A stretch of 44,437 nt of DNA from Candidatus Acidulidesulfobacter diazotrophicus. Its GTDB lineage: Bacteria > SZUA-79 > Acidulodesulfobacterales > Acidulodesulfobacteraceae. The notes under the pieces are model-generated. The model made no database searches. It saw nothing but the letters and a program-made list of their open reading frames with translations, and was not told the DNA's origin. The DNA lies in assembly GCA_004195025.1 (NCBI GenBank), contig SGBB01000019.1, positions 1 through 44,437 of the forward strand. Reading direction: 5' to 3'. How positions within the stretch are numbered: position 1 is the first letter of the stretch; each line of letters starts with the position of its first letter. Below, in pieces: positions 8,078 through 16,841 of the stretch. A program made the position numbers and the translations under genes.

Positions 8078-8194
8078 CAGAAATAGAATATAGAATAATC
8101 TAGTTTTTTATGGCTTAATAAATTAAGCTATTTAAAATTAAATTGTCTCAATTTAATTTTAAGACAAACTAATTTAATTCTATTTCTATTTCTG
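8078..8194. terminator. Nested inverted repeats between convergent genes
   Basis: The outer arms CAGAAATAGAATATAGAAT (8078-8096) and the complementary arm ending at 8194 pair with one bulged base. Inside lie GCTTAAT/ATTAAGC (8113-8119, 8122-8128) and a perfect 12-bp stem AAAATTAAATTG/CAATTTAATTTT (8134-8145, 8149-8160) with a TCT loop. The site separates two convergent genes, so a bidirectional terminator is likely, although T-runs are modest. Confidence 0.55.
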
Positions 8195-8216
8195 TAATGG
8201 TTTTTTATTGCATGAG

Positions 8217-9152
8217 TTATCTGTTTTCTTTTATTTTATTTATCATCATAAGAGTATCATGCGCTCTCCCGGAACTCCCGATGACCCTATACATTTTATG
8301 AGCTTTTCTGTAATAAAATAAAGATTTTTTATTATTGCCTTCGTTTCTATAAAGTCTGCCTAAATATCTATAACCTGTCGCTATCCATTTTTTAGCACCT
8401 ATCTTTTTCACCATTGTGAGTCCTTCTGTAATATCAATGTTAGCCCTGGAATAATTTTTAGTACATATATTATCGCCGCCGAGATTTATAAGATTCACTG
8501 CAGTTACATAATAATCTCCGCCGTTTTTGTTTTTGTCCGAATTTAGCAAATTTAGCGCCTTTGTTTGATATTTTATGGCTTCTGGGCAATTTCCCATTCC
8601 ATAATAAGCTACGCCTATATTACCGTAGGTAACGGCTAAGCCGCTCGCTGTTACATGCAATGGTAAAGATTCCTCATAATAATGAAGTGACTTTGCATAT
8701 CTGCCTTCAGATAAATATATAGTTCCTATGTTATTTAAATCGTTGCTCTCAAGGCTTGTGTCGTTAGCTCTTCTTGCAAGCGCAAGCGACATAGAATCAT
8801 ACTTGAAGGCTTCCTTTTGATTTCCGATATTATGATACGCCGAGCCTAACCAGTTATAAACAAGCATCTTCCTCGTTTTATTGTTAGCAGCTGGAACAGC
8901 AAAACTAAACTCGCTTATTGCGACTTTATAGTTGCCAAGATTTTCGTTAGCTTCCCCCAGACACAAACGAGCATTGAAACTTTTATAATTGCTTTCTACT
9001 GCCATAAGTCCCAATTTTTTTGCTGACATATAAGACTGGGAGTCAATGCGGCTAAAGCATTGATTAACCAAGGAATCATAGGCATAAGCCTTAACCGTAA
9101 AGGCAAATATAAAAGCTAAAACTAATAATGAAATATACTTCATCTTAATCAT
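8217..9152 (-). CDS. Exported TPR-repeat protein
   Basis: A 311-residue protein with a Sec signal peptide (MIKMKYISLLVLAFIFAFTV, cleavage after AYA) and about six tetratricopeptide units, for example AYHNIGNQKEAFKYDSMSLA, IYLSEGRYAKSLHYYEESLP and RLYRNEGNNKKSLFYYRKAH. It is probably periplasmic and mediates protein contacts; no catalytic motif is seen. I start at 9152 because AGGAGG sits 6 nt upstream. An ATG at 9158 directly abuts the ribosome site and is rejected. It stands alone on the minus strand inside a plus-strand block, which hints at a separate origin. Confidence 0.8.
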   Translation of the reverse strand: MIKMKYISLLVLAFIFAFTVKAYAYDSLVNQCFSRIDSQSYMSAKKLGLMAVESNYKSFNARLCLGEANENLGNYKVAISEFSFAVPAANNKTRKMLVYNWLGSAYHNIGNQKEAFKYDSMSLALARRANDTSLESNDLNNIGTIYLSEGRYAKSLHYYEESLPLHVTASGLAVTYGNIGVAYYGMGNCPEAIKYQTKALNLLNSDKNKNGGDYYVTAVNLINLGGDNICTKNYSRANIDITEGLTMVKKIGAKKWIATGYRYLGRLYRNEGNNKKSLFYYRKAHKMYRVIGSSGRAHDTLMMINKIKENR

Positions 9153-9375
9153 TTTCATCCTCCTAACTAAATAAGTTTATTTTTTAATTTAATATTATTT
9201 TAATCTATCCATAAATATATTATAAGGCAACATTGTTGAAAGTCAAGTCAAGAGGAAAACCCTGTAAAAGCAAGATAAAAATTGTAATTCCATATGAACG
9301 CCGATTGACTTGAATAAAATAAGAGAGTAAAATTTAAGTTAATCGGATGGTTAAAAGGCGGTTAAAAGGTGAAAA

Positions 9376-10602
9376 ATGGATTTAAACAATAAAATCAACA
9401 TTTGTAATTTGATAAATTCAAGACATGCTGAAGGGATTATAATAAAGCATCCGTCTAATGTTTTTTATATTACAGGATATTCAGGTGAAGACTGCTATCT
9501 TTTTATGTCAAAAAATGGCGTTGCCAATTTATATGTTGACGGCAGATATTATGAAAGGGCAGTTAATGAAACGGCTAATAATATCACTGGCTATAATAAT
9601 ATAAATGATGATGATAAATATAACAGTGCCAATAATGCAGATATAAATATAAAGCATATCCAAAATTATAAAAATAAAAACACAATAAATGTAAAATGTT
9701 TTAAAGAACTTTATAAAGATATAGCCTCAAATTTAAAATCAGAGTTTAAATTAAAATCTAACAATATTATTCTTTTTGAATCTTTATATTTTACTTATGA
9801 AGAATATCTTGGATTCAAAAAAGAATTAAAAGATTTTAAACTTGTGCCTGCACACAATCTTCTGCTAAAATTAAGAAGTTTTAAAACTGAAGAAGAAATT
9901 AAAAATATAAAAAAAGCTGTATCTATCGCAGAACGATCAATGTCCTATGCGATTAAAAATATTGCCGAAAGTTTTACTTCAGGAAAAAAAATTACAGAAT
10001 TGGATGTTGCCAATAATTACAAAATCAATCTTTTAAATTTCGGCAGTTCTGAAAATGCGGCTTTTGAAACTATTATTCTTAAAGCAGAGCGTTCCGCTAT
10101 GCCTCACGGCGTACCTTTAGACGGCAATATTATAAATGACGGCAAAGACAATATACTTTTATGCGATTTTGGCGCCAAATACAATCATTATAATAGTGAT
10201 GAAACAGTTACTTTGTTTTTTGGGACTCCGGATAGAAAATTTATCGATATATATGAAACTGTTTATGCCGCACAGCAATTAGCTATATCAAGTATAAAAC
10301 CGGGACTTAAATTTTGCGAATTAGATAAGATAGCAAGGGATTATATCGGCAAAAAAGGATATGGACAATATTTTACCCATTCGCTTGGACATGGAGTAGG
10401 ACTTGATATACACGAATACCCTTATGTGTCGTTTAAAAATGAAGATATTATTCAAGAAGGGATGGTGTTTACAATTGAACCGGGTATTTATATTGAGGGT
10501 TTCGGCGGAGTAAGAATTGAAGATATGTGCTTAGTTGCTAAAGACGGTGCTGAAATTCTAACAACAATAAAAAAAGATAAAATTAGCCGATTTATTGAAT
10601 AA
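9376..10602 (+). CDS. pepP: M24 family Xaa-Pro aminopeptidase
   Basis: A 408-residue metallopeptidase removing N-terminal residues before proline. All five dinuclear metal ligands are present: D264 (CDFGAKYN), D275 (NSDETVT), H339 (HSLGHGVGLD), E368 (TIEPGIY) and E382 (VRIEDM). The N-terminal creatinase-like domain (1-165) holds an unusual Asn/Asp-rich insert at about 66-103. The start follows AAAAGGTG. In many deltaproteobacteria this peptidase gene precedes efp, as here (169 bp). It could be named pepQ or ypdF in other schemes; the M24B assignment is firm, the exact specificity is not. Confidence 0.9.
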   Translation: MDLNNKINICNLINSRHAEGIIIKHPSNVFYITGYSGEDCYLFMSKNGVANLYVDGRYYERAVNETANNITGYNNINDDDKYNSANNADINIKHIQNYKNKNTINVKCFKELYKDIASNLKSEFKLKSNNIILFESLYFTYEEYLGFKKELKDFKLVPAHNLLLKLRSFKTEEEIKNIKKAVSIAERSMSYAIKNIAESFTSGKKITELDVANNYKINLLNFGSSENAAFETIILKAERSAMPHGVPLDGNIINDGKDNILLCDFGAKYNHYNSDETVTLFFGTPDRKFIDIYETVYAAQQLAISSIKPGLKFCELDKIARDYIGKKGYGQYFTHSLGHGVGLDIHEYPYVSFKNEDIIQEGMVFTIEPGIYIEGFGGVRIEDMCLVAKDGAEILTTIKKDKISRFIE

Positions 10603-10770
10603 AATTTATTTAATAATATTTAATAATATAATATAGTCTATAAACAAATTAGATGAAAAAGTTTAAATTTTTTTAATTTTGTATTGATTTTTAATTTACT
10701 TTCATTTAAAGTATATGTTAGGTATTTATAATATCAGAATATTGTTAATTAATATCAATGGAGGATTTTT

Positions 10771-11334
10771 GTGTATTCAACAACAGATTTTAAAAAAGGA
10801 CTTCGAATAGAATTTGAAAAGGAGCCTTTTGAAATTATTGATTTTCAGCACGTAAAACCGGGTAAAGGAGGTGCATTTGTCAGAACAAAATTAAAAAATT
10901 TAATTAACGGAAGGGTTATAGACAGGACGTTAAGAGCGGGCGAAAAAGTAGAAACGCCGAATATTGAAGAAAAAAATATGCAGTATTTGTATGCAGAAGG
11001 CGATGAATATGTATTTATGGATAACGAAACGTACGACCAGATAAAATTCAGCAAAGAAACGGTAGGAGATAACGAAGGTTTTCTTCTTGAAAATATTACG
11101 GTAAATGTTTTATATTATAACAATAAGCCAATTAATATTGATGTTCCTAATTTTTTAGATTTAAAAATTGCAAGTACTGAACCTGGCATAAAGGGAGATA
11201 CCGTCTCTGGTGCTACTAAACCGGCGGTGCTTGAAACAAAACTCGTAATAAATGTTCCTTTATTTATTAATGAAGGCGATGTAATAAAAGTTGATACAAG
11301 AAATAAGTCATATATCGAAAGGGTTTCTAAATAA
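10771..11334 (+). CDS. efp: Translation elongation factor P
   Basis: A 187-residue EF-P with the usual three beta-barrel domains: the N-terminal KOW-like domain with HVKPGKGGAFVRTKL, the OB domain with FMDNETYDQI, and the C-terminal GDTVSGATKPAVLET signature. K32, at the tip of the PGKGG loop, is the position modified in species that carry EpmA, deoxyhypusine-like or 5-aminopentanol systems; no modifier gene is visible here. The protein rescues ribosomes stalled at polyproline. The start is GTG, 5 nt after GGAGGA. A 15-bp stretch at its 3' end recurs at 11396. Confidence 0.95.
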   Translation: MYSTTDFKKGLRIEFEKEPFEIIDFQHVKPGKGGAFVRTKLKNLINGRVIDRTLRAGEKVETPNIEEKNMQYLYAEGDEYVFMDNETYDQIKFSKETVGDNEGFLLENITVNVLYYNNKPINIDVPNFLDLKIASTEPGIKGDTVSGATKPAVLETKLVINVPLFINEGDVIKVDTRNKSYIERVSK

Positions 11335-11410
11335 GCGCAAATTGGTATTAAAACCAGAGATGTGATGTTTAGACAAACATTATTATCAATACAATGTTTC
11401 TAAATAAGCG
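11323..11410. repeat. 15-bp direct repeat copying the efp tail
   Basis: GTTTCTAAATAAGCG occurs at 11323-11337, covering the efp stop codon, and again at 11396-11410. The 58 bp between them include ATGTTT/AAACAT pairing. It looks like a local duplication or a small insertion scar; no function is evident. Confidence 0.5.
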
Positions 11411-11557
11411 TAATAATGTAAATATAATTAATAATCGGCATTAACTTATTTTGAAAACGGAAGTTTTTGAATAAATACTTTAAATAAATACAATGAAGTT
11501 AATCAAAAATCAATAAATTATTTAATTTATTATCAATTCAATTAATATAAAAATATT

Positions 11558-12088
11558 ATGAATATTAAAGACGTTAAAGACATTGTAAAATTCATAAAGT
11601 CAAATAAAATTGGTGAATTTTATTATAAAAAAGGCGATGAAGAAATAAAGATTAAATTAGATGAAGATTTTGATTTTAAGGACTATAAAAACATAAAAAA
11701 TAATATGCGGCAAGAAAAAAATCATGATAAGTTTGCCGACGAACAGATATCTGAGGCAGAGGCCGCCGCATTATCAAATATATCTAATCAAGCATCGCAT
11801 ACACAAGAAATTGATACAATTGTTGGAATTAAAGAAGATATTTCCAAATTCAAAGAAATAGTATCTCCTTTTGTCGGTGCATTTTATAGGTCATCCGCTC
11901 CGGATAAGCCCTCTTTTGTTGAGGTTAACTCAATAGTAGAAAAAAATAGCGCTGTGTGTATTATTGAGGCTATGAAACTTATGAATGAAATAGAAGTGGA
12001 TATAAAGTGCCGTATCGTATCAATTCTTGCAGAAAACGGTCAGGTTGTAGAATACGGACAGCCTCTTTTTATAGTCGAGCCTGTTTAG
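11558..12088 (+). CDS. accB: Biotin carboxyl carrier protein of acetyl-CoA carboxylase
   Basis: A 176-residue carrier. The C-terminal biotinyl domain (about 98-176) holds the biotinylation site K140 in EAMKLMNEI, preceded by the VSPFVGAFYRSSAPDKPSF strand-thumb region typical of bacterial AccB. An N-terminal segment (1-45) resembles the AccC-docking part, and a Gln/Glu/Ala-rich linker joins the two. With AccC, 75 bp downstream, it carries out the ATP-dependent carboxylation half of malonyl-CoA synthesis. The carboxyltransferase genes accA and accD are not in the window. No ribosome site precedes the ATG. Confidence 0.94.
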   Translation: MNIKDVKDIVKFIKSNKIGEFYYKKGDEEIKIKLDEDFDFKDYKNIKNNMRQEKNHDKFADEQISEAEAAALSNISNQASHTQEIDTIVGIKEDISKFKEIVSPFVGAFYRSSAPDKPSFVEVNSIVEKNSAVCIIEAMKLMNEIEVDIKCRIVSILAENGQVVEYGQPLFIVEPV

Positions 12089-12163
12089 TTTAGTCTGTTT
12101 TAAATAATAAAAATATAAGAATATTGAAAAACTTAAATAGAGTAATATAAAATATAATAATAT

Positions 12164-13510
12164 ATGTTTAGAAAAATTTTAATTGCCAATAGAGGCGAGA
12201 TTGCCGTTAGAATTATTAGGGCATGTAGGGAAATGGGAATTAAAACTGTGGCAGTTTATTCAACCGCCGATAAAAATAGTCTTCATGTAAAATATGCCGA
12301 TGAATCTATATGCATAGGTCCTCCGCAATCTTCCAAGAGTTACTTAAACATATCTTCAATAATATCGGCGGCCGAAGTTACCGATAGTGAAGCAATTCAT
12401 CCCGGATACGGATTTTTGTCGGAAAACCCCAATTTTTCAGAAATTAGCGAAAATTGTGGAATTAAATTTATAGGTCCTACTGCTGAAAACATGAATATGC
12501 TCGGCAATAAACGCAATGCTAGAAAACTTGTTTCAAGTCTAGGTATTCCTGTGCTTCCAGGAAGCGGCAATATAGAAGAAGATAATGAGGAAGCTTTAAA
12601 AAAAGCTGCCGATGACATAGGATATCCTTTAGTTTTGAAAGCGTCGATGGGAGGCGGAGGAAAAGGCATAAGAATGGTGCTCTCTCCTGCCCATTTAAAT
12701 CAGGCTTACCATCAAGCAAGGCAGGAAGCCCTAACTTTTTTTGGCGACAAAGATGTTTATCTTGAAAAATTTTGCGAAGATCCAAGGCATATAGAATTTC
12801 AGGTTCTTGCGGACAAATATGGAAATGCAGTATATCTTGGAGAAAGAGATTGTTCTATTCAGAGAAGACATCAAAAAATAATAGAAGAAAGTCCTTCCAT
12901 TGCCGTTAAAGCATCTATGAGAAAAAAAATGGGGGAAGCCATAACTAAGGTTTTAAAAGAAATTAAATATGTTAATGCAGCAACATTTGAGTTTCTTCTA
13001 TCTGGCGATAACGATTTTTATTTTATGGAAGTCAACACAAGGGTTCAGGTTGAACATCCAGTTACAGAATTTGTGACTGGTATTGATATCATCAAAGAAC
13101 AGATTAAAATTGCAAACGGAGATAAACTTAAAATAAAACAGGAAGATATTAAAATTAAAGGGCATAGTATAGAAGTCAGAATTAATGCCGAAAATTCTCG
13201 TGATTTTAAGCCGTCTCCTGGGCTTATAACTATGTACAATAAGCCAGGCGGAGTAAATGTTAGAGTTGATGATTTTGCATACTGCGGATATAAAGTTGAG
13301 CCCTATTACGACTCACTTCTCGGTAAGTTAATAGTCTATGATATTTCAAGAACTGCCGCAATTAATAAACTAAAAAGCGCATTAAATGAATTCTGGATTG
13401 AAGGAATTGAAACAAACATTCCATTTATCAAAAGGATTCTTAATGACGGCAATTATGTTTCCGGCAAAGTTGACATAGGCTATGTAGCAAGATTCTTGGA
13501 AGGAAAGTAA
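12164..13510 (+). CDS. accC: Biotin carboxylase subunit of acetyl-CoA carboxylase
   Basis: A 448-residue ATP-grasp enzyme that carboxylates the biotin on AccB using bicarbonate and ATP. It shows the N-terminal FRKILIANRGEIAVRIIRAC, the glycine-rich ATP loop MGGGGKGIRMV, the RDCSIQRRHQK substrate segment, and the catalytic MEVNTRVQVEHPVTE. Length is normal for AccC (about 447). It forms an operon with accB. No frame damage and no clear Shine-Dalgarno site. Confidence 0.96.
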   Translation: MFRKILIANRGEIAVRIIRACREMGIKTVAVYSTADKNSLHVKYADESICIGPPQSSKSYLNISSIISAAEVTDSEAIHPGYGFLSENPNFSEISENCGIKFIGPTAENMNMLGNKRNARKLVSSLGIPVLPGSGNIEEDNEEALKKAADDIGYPLVLKASMGGGGKGIRMVLSPAHLNQAYHQARQEALTFFGDKDVYLEKFCEDPRHIEFQVLADKYGNAVYLGERDCSIQRRHQKIIEESPSIAVKASMRKKMGEAITKVLKEIKYVNAATFEFLLSGDNDFYFMEVNTRVQVEHPVTEFVTGIDIIKEQIKIANGDKLKIKQEDIKIKGHSIEVRINAENSRDFKPSPGLITMYNKPGGVNVRVDDFAYCGYKVEPYYDSLLGKLIVYDISRTAAINKLKSALNEFWIEGIETNIPFIKRILNDGNYVSGKVDIGYVARFLEGK

Positions 13511-13882
13511 TTATTAAGTTTATAATCTAAAATTAAGTTGATATATTTCATAATAAATTTAATAATTAATAAATTACCTAAATAATAAAATTAAATAATA
13601 AAAATAAATAATAAAAATAAATAATAAAAATAAATAATAAAAATAAATAATAAAAATAATTGAAATTTTTTATTTATATTTGTATTATTTAATTATTAAG
13701 TTTTATATTTTAGATATTAATTAATATACCGTAAAAGCTATTTTAGTTAGGCGTATAATAAAAATGGCTATTATTTATTATATCTATATTTGACTATCTT
13801 TGTCAGCCGTTTCTGTATTATATTAAGAGACACTAAACAGTTATTATTTTTATATATTAATAGTATCACAATAGGGGGCATT
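13511..13882. other. Intergenic region upstream of gcvH
   Basis: Contains the 13-bp tandem repeat listed separately and otherwise only AT-rich sequence. I looked for a glycine-riboswitch-like G-rich fold and saw none. An upstream in-frame extension of gcvH from 13790 exists but bypasses the ribosome site, so I treat it as untranslated leader. Confidence 0.5.
13579..13656. repeat. 13-bp minisatellite, six copies
   Basis: The unit TAAATAATAAAAA is repeated exactly five times (13592-13656) and preceded by one copy with a single change (13579-13591). It lies between accC and gcvH. Every unit contains stops, so it is not coding. It is a good candidate for length variation. Confidence 0.85.
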
Positions 13883-14266
13883 ATGGATATTCCAAAAAAT
13901 TTTAAATATAACTCAGAGCACCTATGGGTTAAAGTTAACGGAGATAAAGCGCTTATAGGCGTTACAGATTTTGCTCAGGATCAGCTTGGGGATATAATTT
14001 ACGTTGATATTCCTGAACCAGGTTATGAACTTGAACAAAACGAATCGTTCGGCACGATAGAATCTGCTAAGTCGGTTTCCGAATTATACGCCCCTGTTAG
14101 CGGACAGGTTATCAGAATTAACGAATCTCTTAAAGATGAACCTGAGCTAATAAATGAAGAACCGTATGACGCTGGATGGATTTTGGAAGTTAAATTAAGT
14201 AATGAAAATGAAATCGGTGAGCTTCTATCCAAGGAACAATATGAAGAATTATTAAATTCTAATTGA
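13883..14266 (+). CDS. gcvH: Glycine cleavage system H protein
   Basis: A 127-residue lipoyl carrier. K63 in TIESAKSVSELYAPVSG is the lipoylation site, and the N-terminal KYNSEHLWVKV and central GVTDFAQDQLGDIIYVD boxes are canonical. I start at 13883 (MDIPKNF...), 4 nt after AGGGGG, giving the family's usual length. A frame extending to 13790 is rejected. In the glycine cleavage system it shuttles the aminomethyl group between P, T and L proteins, none of which is encoded here. The next gene is a LipM-type octanoyltransferase, so this GcvH may mainly serve as the relay for lipoyl assembly. Confidence 0.94.
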   Translation: MDIPKNFKYNSEHLWVKVNGDKALIGVTDFAQDQLGDIIYVDIPEPGYELEQNESFGTIESAKSVSELYAPVSGQVIRINESLKDEPELINEEPYDAGWILEVKLSNENEIGELLSKEQYEELLNSN

Positions 14267-14460
14267 TTTTATAATTTATTGTATTCATTATTAATTATTA
14301 ATTATTAATAATTATAAATTATATATGTTTATAAGTATTGTAAACTTCTATTATAAATTTAATGATTAAAATGGTTTGCTATAATAAAAATTATTTTAAT
14401 TTAACATATTCAGGATAGCATCATATTTTGTATATATTATATATATTATAAACGATAAAT

Positions 14461-15594
14461 ATGCAAAGTGACGAAAATTATTTTAATTTAATATATTCGG
14501 GAGGAGAGCCGGGTATAGTTAATATGGCTAAAGATTCGTATATTTTAAACAGGTACAGATGTTTAGACGATTTTACTATGCTGCCTACTTTGCATCTTTA
14601 TTTTTTTTCCCCGCCCGCTCTTTCTTTAGGTTTTTTTCAGAATAAATTAGATGATGAACTAATAAAAAAAGCTAAGAATAAAAAATATGATATTGTCCGA
14701 AGACCCACGGGAGGACGGGCGGTATTGCATTTAAACGAAATAACATATAGCGTCATAGCATCATATAAATGTGGAATTTTTGCAGGAAAACTTATAGAAA
14801 CATATAAAATTATTAGTAATTTTATTTATAATTTTTTTTTGAGAATAGGTTTAAATCCTGATGCAGTTTCAGCATTTACACAGAAAAAAACTAAAAAATA
14901 TTTCAACGGTATTGTAAATAATACCTGTGATGATATTAAGGATATTGAAGTAAGCAAAGTGAATAATACAGATATTAACAAGATAAACAAAGTGCATTCT
15001 AATATTTTCTCGGATGAAAGCGCTTATGCCATTGCAGGCGTAAATAACACAGAACAGGACAAGAATATATTTAAGTCAGCAATTCTTGTTGATACCGTTA
15101 ATAAAGAAATTATAAATAAAAATTTTAATTGTTTTTTAAAGGCTCATTCTTACGAAGTAACTTTATCAGGAAAAAAAATATGCGGGAATTCTCAAAGACG
15201 AAATGATGTTGCTTTTCTTCAGCACGGTTCTATATATATTGATTATAATCCTGAAGAGCATTATGAATTGTTTGAAAATAATTATGGCAATAAAGGAAAT
15301 AAAGGAAATAAAGGTAATGAAAAATTAGACAGTAAATTAGATATTAAAAAAGAATACAATAAAGTAAAAGATTATTTTGAAAAAATTACAGGTGTAAAGC
15401 AGGAATTAGTCAGAAACAATAGGCAAAATACAAAAGCAATTGATTATAATAAATTATTAGATAAAAATAGATTATTAAATGCTTTAAAAATATCTTTTGA
15501 AGAAACTTATAGTCTTAAAGCTAAAGATTATAAATTTAATGATGCGGAAATTTCAGAAATCGGCAGATTAGCCAAAAGCGCCTTTATTGCTTAA
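14461..15594 (+). CDS. lipM: LipM-type octanoyltransferase (LplA/LipB fold)
   Basis: A 377-residue member of the BPL/LplA/LipB family. RRPTGGRAVLH (80-90) forms the acyl/nucleotide pocket. C224, in CFLKAHSYEV, matches the catalytic cysteine motif of Bacillus LipM (CF..PS.YE), followed by SGKKICGNSQRR (K239) and FLQHGSIYID. These features favour octanoyl transfer from acyl-ACP to GcvH over ATP-dependent lipoate ligation. gcvH lies 194 bp upstream, which fits. The protein is ~100 residues longer than LipM because of Asn/Lys-rich inserts at about 143-205 and 272-310 (GNKGNKGNKG). No Shine-Dalgarno site. A lipoate-protein ligase is the alternative. Confidence 0.75.
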   Translation: MQSDENYFNLIYSGGEPGIVNMAKDSYILNRYRCLDDFTMLPTLHLYFFSPPALSLGFFQNKLDDELIKKAKNKKYDIVRRPTGGRAVLHLNEITYSVIASYKCGIFAGKLIETYKIISNFIYNFFLRIGLNPDAVSAFTQKKTKKYFNGIVNNTCDDIKDIEVSKVNNTDINKINKVHSNIFSDESAYAIAGVNNTEQDKNIFKSAILVDTVNKEIINKNFNCFLKAHSYEVTLSGKKICGNSQRRNDVAFLQHGSIYIDYNPEEHYELFENNYGNKGNKGNKGNEKLDSKLDIKKEYNKVKDYFEKITGVKQELVRNNRQNTKAIDYNKLLDKNRLLNALKISFEETYSLKAKDYKFNDAEISEIGRLAKSAFIA

Positions 15595-15750
15595 TAATAA
15601 TTGAATTAATAACGATTAAATATATGTTACAATGTGTTATAAATTATTAGTTATTATATTAGTATCAAGTATTAGTTCTAAAATTTATGCAGAATATTTA
15701 ATAATAATATATAATAACAATATATAATAATAATACAAATTTTATTCATT

Positions 15751-15826
15751 GCGGGCATAGCTCAGCTGGTAGAGCACAAGCTTCCCAAGCTTGGTGTCGC
15801 GAGTTCGAACCTCGTTGCCCGCTCCA
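15751..15826 (+). tRNA. tRNA-Gly (CCC)
   Basis: A complete 76-nt tRNA: acceptor GCGGGCA (15751-15757) with TGCCCGC (15816-15822), D-arm with AGCTCAGCTGGTAGAGC, anticodon stem CAAGC/GCTTG around TTCCCAA (anticodon CCC), T-arm with GTTCGAA, discriminator T and encoded CCA. It marks the end of the housekeeping block; accessory DNA begins directly after it. No second copy of its 3' end was found in the window. Confidence 0.96.
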
Positions 15827-15908
15827 TTCAAATCAAGTCTTTGCGGTAGTTTTTAAAATATTTAATTTTTTGATTGTAGGCTAAATTGTAGTTAAAGTTT
15901 TTTAAGCT

Positions 15909-16097
15909 TTATTTTTCGGATAGCAAGAAGTTTAAAGTCAAATACCAAAATCCGCTATTGTGATATCCTGTAATAGTCTGAATATATTTTCCATTCTTAT
16001 AAATAACTAAACTCGGTGTAGCTCTTAATCCTAATTTATATGCCCGCCTTAAATCGTTATCTACTATTTTTCTTGAATATCTGCTATTTACGCAATC
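15909..16097 (-). pseudogene. Truncated thioredoxin-fold protein
   Basis: The minus strand is open for about 62 codons ending at TAA (15909-15911). The frame gives DLRRAYKLGLRATPSLVIY then KNGKYIQTITGYH: the second half of a thioredoxin fold with the cis-proline motif (RATPS) and the following beta strand. An in-frame TAG lies immediately before residue 1 of this stretch (about 16098-16100), and no CXXC motif or start codon is found upstream. It is therefore a C-terminal relic, probably of an exported thioredoxin-like or SoxW-like protein. It abuts the tRNA-Gly gene, a common boundary for gene loss or insertion. Confidence 0.65.
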
Positions 16098-16413
16098 CTA
16101 ATTTTATTTATATTTACATAAGGTTATGATATTTTATAAATGTTCCAAATTTGTTTCTAATAACTATTATATTATATGTAAATAGTAAATATTGCATGCT
16201 GCATGCGCAAAAAAATAATACTAATATTTGACAAAATGTTTAAAAATTGTAAGATGATTATTATAATGGATTTAGGGCATTGAAGCTTTAAAATTTATTT
16301 TAACTGGTTTTTTAGAAAAATTTAAAGAAAAAGTGATGTAGCTATTCATCAATTAGTTTAATATATTTAGTATGCTTGCAATCAAAAATTCCTCATTTAA
16401 TGTTTAATTTTAG
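16098..16413. other. Gene-free stretch after the thioredoxin relic
   Basis: No gene is visible. It contains a short palindrome GCATGCTGCATGC (16194-16206) and AT-rich sequence leading into the small membrane-protein gene. No promoter is clear. Confidence 0.4.
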
Positions 16414-16782
16414 TTGACCCCCAACAATTTAATAATTGTTTTTTTAATTATATTAAGTTTTTTATTGCCGCTCATATTTTTAAAATTATTTTACGGAAAT
16501 CATTTTACTTTTGAATTCGGAAATATGTTTTCAAAGATAATTACGTTTATACAATATAAATATTACGGCTATGTTTATATATCAAAAACAAAACATTCAG
16601 GCGCAATGTTAGGAATATATTTTTATATCGTTTCGTGTTTATTTTTATTGACCCTTTCAATAATTTTAATTAAAACAATGCTGACCGATAAAGAAAAAGA
16701 AACAATAGATTATTGTGAAAATGTAAATAATAAAAAAGAAAAATTAGCGCTGCATACGCTTGACGATAAAAAAAGGCTATAA
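16414..16782 (+). CDS. Small two-pass membrane protein
   Basis: Up to 122 residues if read from the TTG at 16414; no ATG or ribosome site is obvious. Two hydrophobic helices are clear: LIIVFLIILSFLLPLIFLKL (about 6-25) and a second around 69-90 (IYFYIVSCLFLLTLSIILI). A charged cytosolic tail rich in Lys/Glu follows. I do not recognise a family. It precedes the replication-relaxation-like gene by 59 bp on the same strand, so the two may be one unit of a mobile element. The start is uncertain. Confidence 0.5.
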   Translation: MTPNNLIIVFLIILSFLLPLIFLKLFYGNHFTFEFGNMFSKIITFIQYKYYGYVYISKTKHSGAMLGIYFYIVSCLFLLTLSIILIKTMLTDKEKETIDYCENVNNKKEKLALHTLDDKKRL

Positions 16783-16841
16783 CATAGGTTAGAAAAATTC
16801 TTTATTGTTGAATATAAATAATAAAAAATAAGGATTGATAA

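Noticed and set aside
13579-13656. CRISPR array
   Set aside because: The 13-bp units are head to tail with no spacers, and no cas genes are in the window.
13790-13882. 31-residue N-terminal extension of GcvH
   Set aside because: The canonical H protein begins at 13883 with its own AGGGGG site; the extension is not GcvH-like.
14461-15594. LplA lipoate-protein ligase
   Set aside because: The cysteine motif CF...S.YE next to GKKI and the gcvH neighbour fit LipM better; ligase activity cannot be fully excluded.
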